This document shows, piece after piece, positions 28,434 through 38,630 of a DNA stretch of 64,000 bases. This DNA is from Granulicella aggregans (GTDB taxonomy: Bacteria > Acidobacteriota > Terriglobia > Terriglobales > Acidobacteriaceae), in assembly GCF_025685565.1 (NCBI RefSeq), contig NZ_JAGSYE010000002.1:930001-994000 (forward strand). The letters are read 5' to 3'. The notes under the pieces were generated by a model. That model did not search any database, was not told the DNA's origin, and saw nothing but the letters and a program-made list of their open reading frames with translations. The translations under genes were made by a program, and so were the position numbers. The stretch's first letter is position 1; every line of letters starts with the position of its first letter.

Positions 28434-30209
28434 TTACTGTTTATAAATCCGCGACTCCCAGGGCCCAAGGTTCAGCGTCGAAACACCCGCCTCATGCGAC
28501 GAAGGAATATCCGACAGCAACAGCGTCCCAGCCTTCAATCCATCCGGCAACGTATACGTCTGAGCGCTCGAGCCGAAGTTCTCGACCACCAGATACCGCT
28601 CTCCACCCAGCGTCCGCGTATACGCATAGACCTTCTCATTCTTGGGATCGAGGTCCTTGTAGTCCCCATAGACGAAAGCAAGCGTGCCGGCCCGTAGCTT
28701 GAGCAGCGCGCGCACATAGTTGAGCACCGAAGCTGGATCGGCCTCTTCGGCAGCTGCATTGATCTCCGTGTAGTTCGGATTCACCGCAAGCCAGGGATGA
28801 TCCCCGGTCGTGAAGCCAGCCTCAGGAGAACTGTCCCACTGCATCGGCGTACGCGCGTTATCGCGAGTTACCTTGGCCTGCCCCGCAAGGAAAGCCTCAG
28901 CCGATACTTTTCCTGATTCCACCTGGTCCTTGTACGCATTCTTGATGGCAATGTCGTTGTAGTCCGAAAGCTTCTTGAACGGATAGTCTGTCATGCCAAG
29001 CTCGTCGCCCTGGTAAAGAAACGGCGTCCCGCGCAAGGTCAGGATCATCGTCTCAAAGAGCTTCGCCGACGGCACACGCATGGCAGGCGAATCATCTCCG
29101 AAAGTCGACACAATCCGCGGATTGTCGTGGTTCGAAAGAAAGACTGTATCCCAATCGTGCTTCGTCAGAACGGTAGCATGGGCATCGTAAATCGACTTAA
29201 GCTGTGATAGCGACCACGGTCCAAGCACGCTCGGTCCAAAGTCAGGTCGTCCCAGCTTGATCGCGTCGAAGTTGAAGATCATATTCAACTCATGCCGACG
29301 ATCGTCAACCAGCGAGTTCGTCTGCGCCAACGTCGTGCCGGTCGCTTCACCCACCGTCATCACGTCGTACTTCGACAGCACCTCTCGATTCATCTCGTGG
29401 AGATACTCGGGCAGCCGTGGCCCATTGGCATAGGCGTTCGGAGGATTCTGCAACTGTTCCGGCGTAAGGTCCGGCATCCCGGCAGGCTTTGAGATCAACG
29501 GAATGACATCCATGCGAAATCCATCCACGCCCTTGTCCAGCCAGAACCGCATCAGGCTGTAGACCTCCTGGCGAACCTTCGGCTCATCCCAGTTCAGATC
29601 AGGCTGCTTCACCGCAAAGTAATGGAGATAGTACTCATTCGTTCTAGGGTCCAACGTCCACGCAGATCCAGAAAAATAAGACGGGTAGTTATTCGGCGGC
29701 GTGCGAGTCCCGTCCGCCGCCGTGTGACCCGGACGCCAGATATAGAAGTCGCGATACGGATTCGTCTTGCTGCTCCGCGATTCAACGAACCACTTGTTCT
29801 CGTCCGATGTGTGATTGACGACCAGGTCAATGATGAGCCGCATATGCCGCTGTTTGATCCCGGCGAGGAGACTGTCGAAGTCTCCCATGTTGCCGAAATC
29901 TTTCATCACCTTGCGGTAGTCGCGGATGTCGTAACCGCCATCGACATTGGGCGAGTCATAGTGCGGACTCAACCAGATCACATTCACCCCAAGCTTCTGC
30001 AGGTAATCCAGCTTCGAGATAATGCCGGGGATGTCGCCGATCCCGTCGCCATTCGAATCCTTGAAGGATCGAGGATAAATCTGATAGACGACGGCTTCCT
30101 TCCACCACTTCGGCTCATAGCCGTTGACAAGCTGTTGGGCGGGGATCGCGATCGCAAACGATAAGAGAGCAGCGGCTACGAAGGCGCGCAAAATACGAGT
30201 CCGGAACAT
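28434..30209 (-). CDS. secreted GH13 alpha-glucosidase
   Basis: 591 residues. A signal peptide (MFRTRILRAFVAAALLSFAI, cleavage near IPAQ) precedes a complete GH13 (alpha/beta)8 barrel: AVVYQIYPRSFKDSNGDGIG, DLVVNHTSDEN (region I), GFRMDVIPLI (nucleophile Asp), VGEATGTT (acid Glu) and FLSNHDNPR (region IV). These fit oligo-1,6-glucosidase / alpha-glucosidase subfamilies. The export signal places starch- or maltooligosaccharide breakdown outside the cytoplasm. The start at 30209 was chosen over an upstream TTG (30236) because the signal peptide begins there and TACAAT ends 7 nt before it, suggesting another leaderless message. Confidence 0.94.
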   Translation of the reverse strand: MFRTRILRAFVAAALLSFAIAIPAQQLVNGYEPKWWKEAVVYQIYPRSFKDSNGDGIGDIPGIISKLDYLQKLGVNVIWLSPHYDSPNVDGGYDIRDYRKVMKDFGNMGDFDSLLAGIKQRHMRLIIDLVVNHTSDENKWFVESRSSKTNPYRDFYIWRPGHTAADGTRTPPNNYPSYFSGSAWTLDPRTNEYYLHYFAVKQPDLNWDEPKVRQEVYSLMRFWLDKGVDGFRMDVIPLISKPAGMPDLTPEQLQNPPNAYANGPRLPEYLHEMNREVLSKYDVMTVGEATGTTLAQTNSLVDDRRHELNMIFNFDAIKLGRPDFGPSVLGPWSLSQLKSIYDAHATVLTKHDWDTVFLSNHDNPRIVSTFGDDSPAMRVPSAKLFETMILTLRGTPFLYQGDELGMTDYPFKKLSDYNDIAIKNAYKDQVESGKVSAEAFLAGQAKVTRDNARTPMQWDSSPEAGFTTGDHPWLAVNPNYTEINAAAEEADPASVLNYVRALLKLRAGTLAFVYGDYKDLDPKNEKVYAYTRTLGGERYLVVENFGSSAQTYTLPDGLKAGTLLLSDIPSSHEAGVSTLNLGPWESRIYKQ

Positions 30210-30289
30210 GCGAGGAATTGTACCGCCAGACTGCAAAGACTGGCGCAGTTCAACATGGCCTTTCCATTCAACCTGAAAACCCAGCCAAA

Positions 30290-30323
30290 ACAGAACGCGA
30301 GAGCCTGAGCTCTCGCGTTCTGT
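30290..30323 (-). terminator. terminator of the SurA-like gene
   Basis: ACAGAACGCGAGAG (14 nt) pairs perfectly with its partner around a 6-nt loop. On the minus strand TTTTGG follows. It lies 17 nt past the stop at 30341. Confidence 0.82.
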
Positions 30324-30340
30324 AATTCCACTCTAACGAC

Positions 30341-32338
30341 CTACATAGTGGGTGGAGGCGTTGGATTCGGGTTCGAAGGCGTCACCGGAGGCTGGCCCGT
30401 TGGAGCGCCCCCCGGAGCGGGCGCCGTTACCGGCGGTAGTTGATCCGTAGCCGGAGCCTTCGTAGCCGGAGTCGCGGTCGCCGGATGATATGGCGTCGGA
30501 TACACCCCGTTCTCATCTGGCTTCGGCGCGTTCGGGTCCTTCGGCTTCGGCGTCAAACGCTCCTTCGCCTCGCCCTTCTTGCGCTTCTGCTTCTTCTTGG
30601 TCGCCGTGTCGCCGTTCAACCCCAGCGGAGCCGCCTGCGTCTGCTTCGTCGCCTTCTCGTCGGTCGTCATGGCCACCGGAGTCGCAATCGCCTTCTCCTT
30701 CGCCTTGGTCGTCTTCACCTTCTCCTTGCGCAGCTTCACCTCAGGGGCCTTCGCGCTGAAGCGCGTCTTCTTCTCCGGTCCCAGCTTCGGAGCCAACGGA
30801 TCGGCGTCGGAATCGCTCAGCGTCGAAGTGCTCGCACCCTCAAGCGGAGCCACGGGTGCAATCGCTGTTCCCGGCGCGGGCAACGTCGAGCTGCCCCCCG
30901 GTCCGGAGTTGTCCGCCCGCCCGATTCCCGTATCCACCAGGGCTCCATTTCCCTTGGTCACCGGTCCTGCTGGGAGAGCCTGTTCCGGAGACTGACCATA
31001 CCGGATCTTCTCGCGCTTCACCTTCTTCGGCTTGCCATGCTTGTCGAGCTTGATCACCGCAGGCTTCGCGACCGCTGCCGGCGCATTGGCCGCGACATTC
31101 GTCGCTCCGCCGCCACGATCGAACCGTTTCTTGCTCGCCTTCTTCTGCTTCTTCGAGACCGGCGCCGCATAGGCACTGAAGACCGGCTTAGTCTGCCTGG
31201 TGCTTGCACCCGCATCGACAAAGCCGCTCTTGATGTCGATGAACGCGTTCTCGCGCAGCTTCGTCAGGTAGGCACGCAGCGCTGGCTGCATCTGCTCGGA
31301 GTACATCGCCTCCTGAACCTGCTGCTCCACGTCCTTCAGAGGAGGCGTGCCCTCAGCCTGGTGCGCCGTCACCTTCAGGATCACAAACCCCTGCCGCGTC
31401 CGGATCGGATCCGTGTTCTGCCCGGCCTGCAAGGAGAACGTCTGGTCCTCCAGCACCTTCGCCAGAGCCCCGCGCTTGAACAAACCGAGATCGCCGCCCT
31501 GCGCCGCCGTCTGCCCGCCCGAAACCAGCTTCGCGATGCTCTCAAAGGAATCGCCGGCCTTGATCTGCTTGGCAATTCCGTCCGCCTTGGCCTTCGCCTG
31601 GTCGATCTGCTCCTGCGTTGCGTTCTCCGGTGTCGGCACCAGGATCTCGCTTAGCCGCACCTGCTCCGGCTGCGAAAACTCCGCCTTGTGCTTCTCGTAG
31701 TAAGCCTCTTCCGCCGCCTGCGTCAGTTGCAGTCTGCGCCCCACTTCATCGCGCACCACCTGCTGCGAGATGATGCTGTTCTTGATGTTCGCCTTGAAGT
31801 CCTCGAAGCTGACACCCTGCTGACGTGCCGCCTTCTCCAGGTCCTCCATCGAGTCCAGCTTGTTCTGCTTGCGGATGTCGTCCAGCCGGCGAATCACTTC
31901 GGCATCGGCGTTGATACCAAGCTCCTTCCCCCGCGACAGCAACAACTGCTGGTCGATCAGGTCGCGCAGCAGGGTCTTCTGCCGGTCCGCAATCTCCTCA
32001 GGAGTGGCATGGGCCGTCTGAGCATCCTGCTCTAACTGCTGCTCCGCGCGCTCAAGATCGCTGCGGTTGATGATCTGATCGTTCACCTGGACGATCACGT
32101 CCTCGACCACCGTTCCGTTGGGTGTAATCGGCGCCGGAAGCGGCAGCGATATTTGGGGCACCGGCGCGTTCACCTGCCCCTGTGAAACCGGGCTCTGATA
32201 GTGAGGTGTCTGCGCCACTCCGCCCGGCGCGAAGGCCATCTGTGCTGCCAGCACCGCGATCCCGCCCCATGCCAGACCGCTACGCCGTCCGCTGCTCACT
32301 CCGCCCAATACCGTCACCTGCACATCGCTAAGAATCAT
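30341..32338 (-). CDS. SurA-like peptidyl-prolyl isomerase with long basic tail
   Basis: 665 residues. A signal sequence (to about residue 43, ending GGVAQ) is followed by a Pro-rich linker, a SurA-type N-terminal chaperone domain (about 75-215, containing VNDQIINRSDLERAEQ) and one parvulin rotamase domain (about 222-325, with EQVRLSEILVPTPEN and GGDLGLFKRGALAKVLED). From about residue 380 to the end, some 285 residues are low-complexity, rich in Lys, Pro, Ala and Thr with KKQKKASKKR and KKKQKRKKGEAK patches; this is not usual in SurA. The protein would help outer-membrane proteins fold in the periplasm. The ATG at 32338 is preceded by GGGTAAAG. It is divergent from ctpA. Confidence 0.85.
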   Translation of the reverse strand: MILSDVQVTVLGGVSSGRRSGLAWGGIAVLAAQMAFAPGGVAQTPHYQSPVSQGQVNAPVPQISLPLPAPITPNGTVVEDVIVQVNDQIINRSDLERAEQQLEQDAQTAHATPEEIADRQKTLLRDLIDQQLLLSRGKELGINADAEVIRRLDDIRKQNKLDSMEDLEKAARQQGVSFEDFKANIKNSIISQQVVRDEVGRRLQLTQAAEEAYYEKHKAEFSQPEQVRLSEILVPTPENATQEQIDQAKAKADGIAKQIKAGDSFESIAKLVSGGQTAAQGGDLGLFKRGALAKVLEDQTFSLQAGQNTDPIRTRQGFVILKVTAHQAEGTPPLKDVEQQVQEAMYSEQMQPALRAYLTKLRENAFIDIKSGFVDAGASTRQTKPVFSAYAAPVSKKQKKASKKRFDRGGGATNVAANAPAAVAKPAVIKLDKHGKPKKVKREKIRYGQSPEQALPAGPVTKGNGALVDTGIGRADNSGPGGSSTLPAPGTAIAPVAPLEGASTSTLSDSDADPLAPKLGPEKKTRFSAKAPEVKLRKEKVKTTKAKEKAIATPVAMTTDEKATKQTQAAPLGLNGDTATKKKQKRKKGEAKERLTPKPKDPNAPKPDENGVYPTPYHPATATPATKAPATDQLPPVTAPAPGGAPTGQPPVTPSNPNPTPPPTM

Positions 32339-32717
32339 CTTTACCCGCAAACTCTTCCCGGCCGGAACTTGAAACTCCGCCACTGCCTCTGCGCCCGCCT
32401 GTATCTCTATAAGACCGGCAGCGCGCACCGATTGGACGCAGTCTCTCTCGCGCCTGTCATCGGTGCCTCCCATTCTAAATGCCGCCACCCCAACACGCGA
32501 ATCTCCTCCCTCACGCCCAGCGAAAAACCGGGTGCCCCGGCCATCGCGCCTTGTCTTTCGCGATCGGCGGGACATTCGTGCGGAGCACCAAGCCGCTCTC
32601 CTTTCCCCGTCCACAAGCCTCCCGGCTCACCCCCAGGTGTATACTTCGTCCAACGCAAGGTCTGCGCTTTTAACCTGTTCCCGGCCACGCGCCGCCTTTT
32701 TTCGAGGTACACCAAGC
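32339..32717. other. divergent intergenic region (SurA-like / ctpA) with degenerate family D repeat
   Basis: No gene is supported here, although long frames cross it. A degenerate family D palindrome (32531-32571; GTGCCCCGGCCATCGCGCC, then TTCGCGATCGGCGGGAC) lies in the middle. Promoters for the two divergent genes must also be here, but no clear -35/-10 pair was recognised. GAGG at 32704-32707 serves the ctpA start. Confidence 0.5.
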
Positions 32718-34346
32718 ATGGCCCCACGCACCCGCCGCGCCCTCTTCTCCGTCACGCTATTTCTCGCGACCTGCGCCGTTCTCGGCTCCGCCATCAGCCG
32801 TAAAGTCGCCGCCCAATCGGCATCCGACGAGTCCACCCTCCGCGACTCTCTGCACTCGTTCACCGACGTCTACGCCAAGGTCGAGCAAAACTACGCCGAA
32901 AAACTCGACACCGACAAGATCGACAAGGCGATCTACGACGGCGCGATCCCGGGCATGCTCCACACCCTCGATCCCCACTCCAACTTCTTCGATCCCAAGG
33001 CCTTCGCTCAGATGCGCGAAGACCAGCACGGCAAGTACTACGGCGTCGGCATGTCCATCCAGCCGCAACCCGACAAGACGAACAACGGCATCAAGATCGT
33101 CGTCCTCGCTCCCTTCGAAGGCACACCCTCCTATAAAGCCGGCATCCGCCCCGGCGACGTCATCCGCACCATCGACGGCAAGCCCACCACCGGTATGGAC
33201 TCCGCCGCCGTCGCCTCCCAGCTCAAAGGACCCAAGGGCACCCACGTCGCCGTGGGCATGGAGCGCGAAGGTGCTGCCAAGCTCCTCACCTTCGATCTCG
33301 TCCGCGACGACATCACCCGTCCGTCGGTAGATCTCGCCTTCAACGTCCGCCCCGGCATCGGCTACATCCGCGTGACCAGCTTCATCGAGACGACCAGCCG
33401 CGAAGTCGGCGACGCCATCGATACCCTGAACAAAGACAACGATATGAAGGGCCTGATCCTCGACCTCCGCGGCAACCCCGGCGGTCTGATGATCGAAGCC
33501 GTCAATATGTCAGATAAGTTCCTGTCGAAAGGGCAGATCGTCGTCTCGCAACGCGGTCGCGCGTTCCCCGACCAGGTCTACCGCGCATCCCACGGCGAAC
33601 AGGGCACGAAGTACCCCATCGTCGTCCTGGTAAACCGCGGAACGGCTTCAGCGGCGGAGATTGTCTCCGGCGCATTACAGGATCACGACCGCGCCCTCAT
33701 CGCCGGCGAAACCACCTTCGGCAAGGGCCTCGTCCAGACCGTCTTCCAGATCTCCGAGAACACTGGTCTCGCCCTGACGACCTACCACTACTACACCCCG
33801 TCCGGCCGCCTCATCCAGCGCAACTACGACAATGTCTCTCTCTACGACTACTACTACGTCCGCGATCAGGGCAACACGCCCAAGGACAAGTCGAACTTAG
33901 AGGTCAAACTCACCGACTCCGGCCGCACCGTCTACGGTGGCGGTGGCATCACCCCCGACGAAAAGATCGAGCCCACCAAGGCCAACCACTTCCAGAACAC
34001 CCTCTACCAGCACTACGCCTTCTTTGACTTCAGCAAGCACTACCTCGCCAACCACACGATCGCCCGGGACTTCGTCGTCGACGACGCGGTCATGCAGCAG
34101 TTCAAAGACTTCCTCAAGTCACAGGACGTTGAATACACCGACGCTGACATCGCCGGCGTAAACGACTGGCTGAAGGCCAGCATCAAGAGCGAACTCTTCA
34201 AAAGCCAGTTCGGCCAAACCGAAGGCCTCAAAGTCACCGCCGCCTGGGACCCCGAGGTAGCGAAGGCGATCACCTTCCTGCCCGAAGCCCAGACCCTCGC
34301 CGACCGCACGAAGACAGGCACCAAGGTAGCAAGCCTGAACCACTAA
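32718..34346 (+). CDS. C-terminal processing peptidase (S41 family, CtpA-like)
   Basis: 542 residues. A signal or anchor (RALFSVTLFLATCAVLGSAI) is followed by an S41 N-terminal helical part and a PDZ domain (about 105-185, with YYGVGMSIQPQ and AGIRPGDVIRTIDG). The tail-specific protease domain has the Ser in NRGTASAAEIVSGALQ (about residue 311) and the Lys in ETTFGKGLVQTVF (about 336), the Ser/Lys dyad. It cleaves C-termini of periplasmic proteins. The C-terminal 130 residues are a helical extension. The ATG at 32718 has GAGG 10 nt before it; the longer upstream frame crosses a repeat and is rejected. It is divergent from the foldase gene, a sensible periplasmic quality-control pair. Confidence 0.93.
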   Translation: MAPRTRRALFSVTLFLATCAVLGSAISRKVAAQSASDESTLRDSLHSFTDVYAKVEQNYAEKLDTDKIDKAIYDGAIPGMLHTLDPHSNFFDPKAFAQMREDQHGKYYGVGMSIQPQPDKTNNGIKIVVLAPFEGTPSYKAGIRPGDVIRTIDGKPTTGMDSAAVASQLKGPKGTHVAVGMEREGAAKLLTFDLVRDDITRPSVDLAFNVRPGIGYIRVTSFIETTSREVGDAIDTLNKDNDMKGLILDLRGNPGGLMIEAVNMSDKFLSKGQIVVSQRGRAFPDQVYRASHGEQGTKYPIVVLVNRGTASAAEIVSGALQDHDRALIAGETTFGKGLVQTVFQISENTGLALTTYHYYTPSGRLIQRNYDNVSLYDYYYVRDQGNTPKDKSNLEVKLTDSGRTVYGGGGITPDEKIEPTKANHFQNTLYQHYAFFDFSKHYLANHTIARDFVVDDAVMQQFKDFLKSQDVEYTDADIAGVNDWLKASIKSELFKSQFGQTEGLKVTAAWDPEVAKAITFLPEAQTLADRTKTGTKVASLNH

Positions 34347-34372
34347 CCTGCAGCATACCGTTCCGTAGATAG

Positions 34373-34392
34373 AGCCCGCCAATAGGCGGGCT
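34373..34392 (+). terminator. ctpA intrinsic terminator
   Basis: AGCCCGCC-AATA-GGCGGGCT, a perfect 8-bp stem with a tetraloop, followed by TTGTTTAT. It starts 26 nt after the stop. Confidence 0.85.
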
Positions 34393-34467
34393 TTGTTTAT
34401 GCTCCAATGGCGTTGCCCCATTTTGTCTGCTCCGGATCAAAGAGAGAGTAGCCTCCCCTCACATAGA

Positions 34468-34670
34468 AACGTCATCTCGACCGGAGCCATGCAGTCTCAT
34501 CGCGTGGCGCAGTGGAAAGCCCCCCGCATTGGCCTTCGCTTTTGTCCTTGCTCGTGTTTTTGCCTTGTCATCCTTCGCGAAGCGGAGGATCTGCTCTTGC
34601 CGTTGCTTTTGTCCGTTCTTGCCTTTGTTTGTTCCTGCCGTCATCCGGAGCGTAGCGAAGGACCCGGCAC
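34468..34670. repeat. composite repeat: families C, A and B
   Basis: The 396-nt gap between ctpA and the uracil-DNA glycosylase gene holds, after the terminator, family C (34468-34533, with a D-like core CCATGCAGTCTCATCGCGTGG inserted in place of its normal middle), family A (34565-34595) and family B (34638-34670). No gene is supported in the gap. Confidence 0.8.
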
Positions 34671-34730
34671 ACCGTTCACCAACCCATACCGCCCAGCCCT
34701 TTCAGCCACAAAACCCACCGCGCAACCTCG

Positions 34731-34736
34731 TACAAT
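34731..34736 (+). promoter_or_regulatory. candidate leaderless -10 of the UDG gene
   Basis: TACAAT ends 6 nt before the ATG at 34743. There is no SD and no clear -35. Confidence 0.45.
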
Positions 34737-34742
34737 CGACCC

Positions 34743-35753
<1,011 letters not shown>

Positions 35754-35771
35754 ACTTGGCCGAGCGCGAAT

Positions 35772-36809
35772 TCAGCGAGAACGCAGCCGATCCCAAACTG
35801 CTAGACCTCTCTCTGGATGTGGCCAACTAACGTCCAAAATTCCATTTTTCTTCGGATAGTTACGGTCGATTTGGATGACTCGCTCGATGCCTTTATCATC
35901 TTCAACTACAAGAGCTCGCGCCCATTTTCCCTGCACTTTCTTGAACTCTACCCGTTCAATCCAACCGGTATAGTTGAAGGCCGAGATAGTCATATTGGCC
36001 TCCCACGAATCACCACCAGGGAGAGGATAGAAGAAGCCAAGCCCCTTTCGCGGTCTTGCAAAATCCGGAACGTGAAACGTGTTTGTTGACCCCGCTGTGG
36101 CGCGCTGCATTGATGCATCCATAGCCTTTCCCCATTGCTCTTGATCTATGTAATCCGAACTTTTGGGTAACGGAGACATCAGTTGCTTGTACTTTGAAGC
36201 ATCAGAAAACCGGATCTCTAGGTTACGAACAGGATATTTTCCTCGCCTCACCGCAACAAACTCCACGAGAGTAGGGTCGTCGGCTAACTCAAAGTCAAGG
36301 TAGGCGTAAACATCTCCACTGGTGACGCTTTCGAGAGCGTCCTTTGTTAGATTCGACACTTGTCTTGTTGTTTCTAAGACACCATCAACATGAGTGATCG
36401 TTGAATTGTACTGATCCTTGCTCTCTTTGGTAGATATCTTTAGCTTCTCAACTATGTCGTTGAACGTAGCGTTTTGAGCGTCCCTGATATCTTTGTTTTC
36501 CTTATCACTGCGCTTGATAGCGTAGATCTCTAAGGTGGCAAAACAGATAAGAAGCAACACCCACGCCGATTTCTCGGGGAAGGGCATGCTAGGTCGTACG
36601 CTCATTACGCCTGCAGCGAGCGCGAGAAGACCAATTGATACGCCAGGCGACCTCGGGCAAAAAAAAGCCCACAATGCCAGTGCGAGGAAAACGAGAACTA
36701 GAGACCACGCAAACCAGATGTTTGAATTCCAGAAGGTTTCCGCCCGCGATATCCAATGATATTGGAAGTGATTTCTGACCGTAATTGCCATCACCCTAAT
36801 GGAAGCCAT
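35772..36809 (-). CDS. membrane-anchored protein of unknown function, likely acquired
   Basis: 345 residues. Hydrophobic segments at about 31-52 (IWFAWSLVLVFLALALWAFF), 56-70 and 82-97 form an N-terminal membrane anchor. A helical, Asn/Lys-rich stretch (KRSDKENKDIRDAQNATFND and onward) follows, probably a coiled coil, then a C-terminal globular part ending SWPHPERGLAVWDRLRSR. No family was recognised. Base composition and codon use differ sharply from the neighbours: many A/T third positions in a window that is otherwise GC-rich, suggesting recent acquisition. The start could also be the ATG at 36791. It is convergent with the UDG gene; no mobility gene is present. Confidence 0.6.
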   Translation of the reverse strand: MASIRVMAITVRNHFQYHWISRAETFWNSNIWFAWSLVLVFLALALWAFFCPRSPGVSIGLLALAAGVMSVRPSMPFPEKSAWVLLLICFATLEIYAIKRSDKENKDIRDAQNATFNDIVEKLKISTKESKDQYNSTITHVDGVLETTRQVSNLTKDALESVTSGDVYAYLDFELADDPTLVEFVAVRRGKYPVRNLEIRFSDASKYKQLMSPLPKSSDYIDQEQWGKAMDASMQRATAGSTNTFHVPDFARPRKGLGFFYPLPGGDSWEANMTISAFNYTGWIERVEFKKVQGKWARALVVEDDKGIERVIQIDRNYPKKNGILDVSWPHPERGLAVWDRLRSR

Positions 36810-36966
36810 AATCGTAATACTCTCATCGGATCAAAGAAATCGCCACAAAACCATTACACAGTCAGCCCAACCGCCGCAGTCCGTCTAACAGACAAGCGCG
36901 CTTTCGCCGGGTGGCTCACCCCTTCCCACTCATCCCCCAAATCCCGTATCCTCCTCGCACTCACTT

Positions 36967-38571
36967 ATGCGAATCCTTCCGCTCCTCCTGTTAGCCTCCA
37001 CCACCCTCCTCTCCGCCTCTGCCTCCGAGCTTCCGCGCGTCGAGAAAACGTCTACCGGCTCCTACCGCATGATGGTCGACGGCCACCCCTACCTAATCCT
37101 CGGCGCGCAGGTCCGCAACTCCTCCGCGTGGCCCGAGCAGCTCGACCACGCCTGGCCGCTCTACAAGCAGCTCCACGCCAACACCGCCGAGATCCCCGTC
37201 TACTGGGAGGTCATCGAGCCCCAGCCCGGCCACTTCGACTTCACCTCCGTCGACCGCATCCTCGACGGCGCGCGCAAGAATAACCTCCGCCTCGTCCTCC
37301 TCTGGTTCGCCACCTGGAAGAACGGCGAGATGGACTACGCCCCGCAGTGGGTGAAGCAGGACACCGCCAAATTCCCCCGCATGCGCGACCGCGCCGGCGA
37401 CCAGATCCGCGTCCTCTCACCCATCTCCACCACCACCCGCACCGCCGACGCCACCGCCTTCGCCGCCCTCATGCGCCACCTCAAAGAGGTCGACTCCGAA
37501 CAGCACACCGTCATCATGATGCAGGTCGAAAACGAACCCGGCTCCCTTGAAAGCGACCGCGACTACTCCCCCGAAGCCAACCGGCTATTTGCTGAAAAAG
37601 CGCCAACAGATCTAACCAAAGCCCTCAACAAAAAGTCCGGCACGTGGCTCGAAGCCTTCGGCCCCGAAGAGGCAAACGAAGCCTTCGCCGCCTACTATAT
37701 TTCCACCTACATCAACACCGTCGCCAAGGCCGGCAAAGCCGAGTACCCCCTGCCCATGTACGTCAACGTCTGGCTCCGCGAGCGCAAGTCCTTCGAGCGC
37801 CCCGGCGACGCCTACCCCAGCGGAGGCGCGACCTCCAACGTCCTCGACCTCTGGAAGGCCAACACCCCGTCGATCGACGCTATCGCCCCTGACAACTACG
37901 TCCTCGACTACGCCGGCTACCGCGACATCCTGCACAAGTACGGTCGCCCCGACAACCCGCTCTTCGTCCCCGAAACCATCCTCGGCGGCCTCGGCGCGCG
38001 CTACATGTTCTACGCCATCGGCGAGTATCACTCGCTCTCCTTCGCTCCCTTCGGCCTCGACGCCCAGGTTCCGCCCGACTACCCCATCAAGCAGGAAGAC
38101 CTCTTCGCCGGCCTCGCCCAGAACTTCAAGCTGCTCGCCCCCGCCGTCGCCCAGATCTCCGACCTCCAGCAAAAGAACGCCATACAGGTAGCCGTCGAGG
38201 AAGACCAGATCACCGACCTCCGCCAGCAATGGCAGAAGTTCGACTCCGTAGTCACCTTTGGCACACCCAAGCCCGGCTACGGCGGCCTCTTCGGCAGCGG
38301 CACAAAGAACAAAACCGGCCGAGCCATGATCGCCGAGCTGGCCTCACCAGAATCCGACGAATTCCTCCTCTGCGGCTTTGACTCCCTCGTCCGGTTCATG
38401 CCCCGCCGCGGCTCCGAACTCCGCAAAGCCCAGTTCCTCTCCGCCGAAGAAGGTAACTTCGTCGACGGCAAATGGCAGACCTCCCGCCTGCTCAACGGCG
38501 ACGAAGTCTTCTTCGGCATCTCCTTCCCCGCCGAAGGAAAGTGGGTCAAGGTAAAGCTGCAGGCCTACTAA
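36967..38571 (+). CDS. secreted GH35-like beta-galactosidase (DUF5597 type)
   Basis: 534 residues. A signal peptide (MRILPLLLLASTTLLSASAS) is followed by a TIM-barrel glycosidase region: YLILGAQVRNSSAWPEQL, VYWEVIEPQPGHFDF, the acid/base in MMQVENEPGSLESDRD (about residue 184) and a second acidic candidate in LFVPETILGG (about 337). The C-terminal part matches DUF5597, found in GH35 proteins that act on plant beta-galactans. There is no SD or strong promoter before the ATG. The exact substrate is not known from sequence. Confidence 0.85.
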   Translation: MRILPLLLLASTTLLSASASELPRVEKTSTGSYRMMVDGHPYLILGAQVRNSSAWPEQLDHAWPLYKQLHANTAEIPVYWEVIEPQPGHFDFTSVDRILDGARKNNLRLVLLWFATWKNGEMDYAPQWVKQDTAKFPRMRDRAGDQIRVLSPISTTTRTADATAFAALMRHLKEVDSEQHTVIMMQVENEPGSLESDRDYSPEANRLFAEKAPTDLTKALNKKSGTWLEAFGPEEANEAFAAYYISTYINTVAKAGKAEYPLPMYVNVWLRERKSFERPGDAYPSGGATSNVLDLWKANTPSIDAIAPDNYVLDYAGYRDILHKYGRPDNPLFVPETILGGLGARYMFYAIGEYHSLSFAPFGLDAQVPPDYPIKQEDLFAGLAQNFKLLAPAVAQISDLQQKNAIQVAVEEDQITDLRQQWQKFDSVVTFGTPKPGYGGLFGSGTKNKTGRAMIAELASPESDEFLLCGFDSLVRFMPRRGSELRKAQFLSAEEGNFVDGKWQTSRLLNGDEVFFGISFPAEGKWVKVKLQAY

Positions 38572-38630
38572 TCTGATCCTAAGCGACCCACGCGATTGAC
38601 GGTTTGACAAAGAACCTGGCTCCACTCGCA

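Noticed and set aside
32463..32717. N-terminal extension of ctpA through the upstream gap
   Set aside because: It crosses a palindromic repeat and is Pro/Arg-rich; a signal peptide with an SD begins at 32718.
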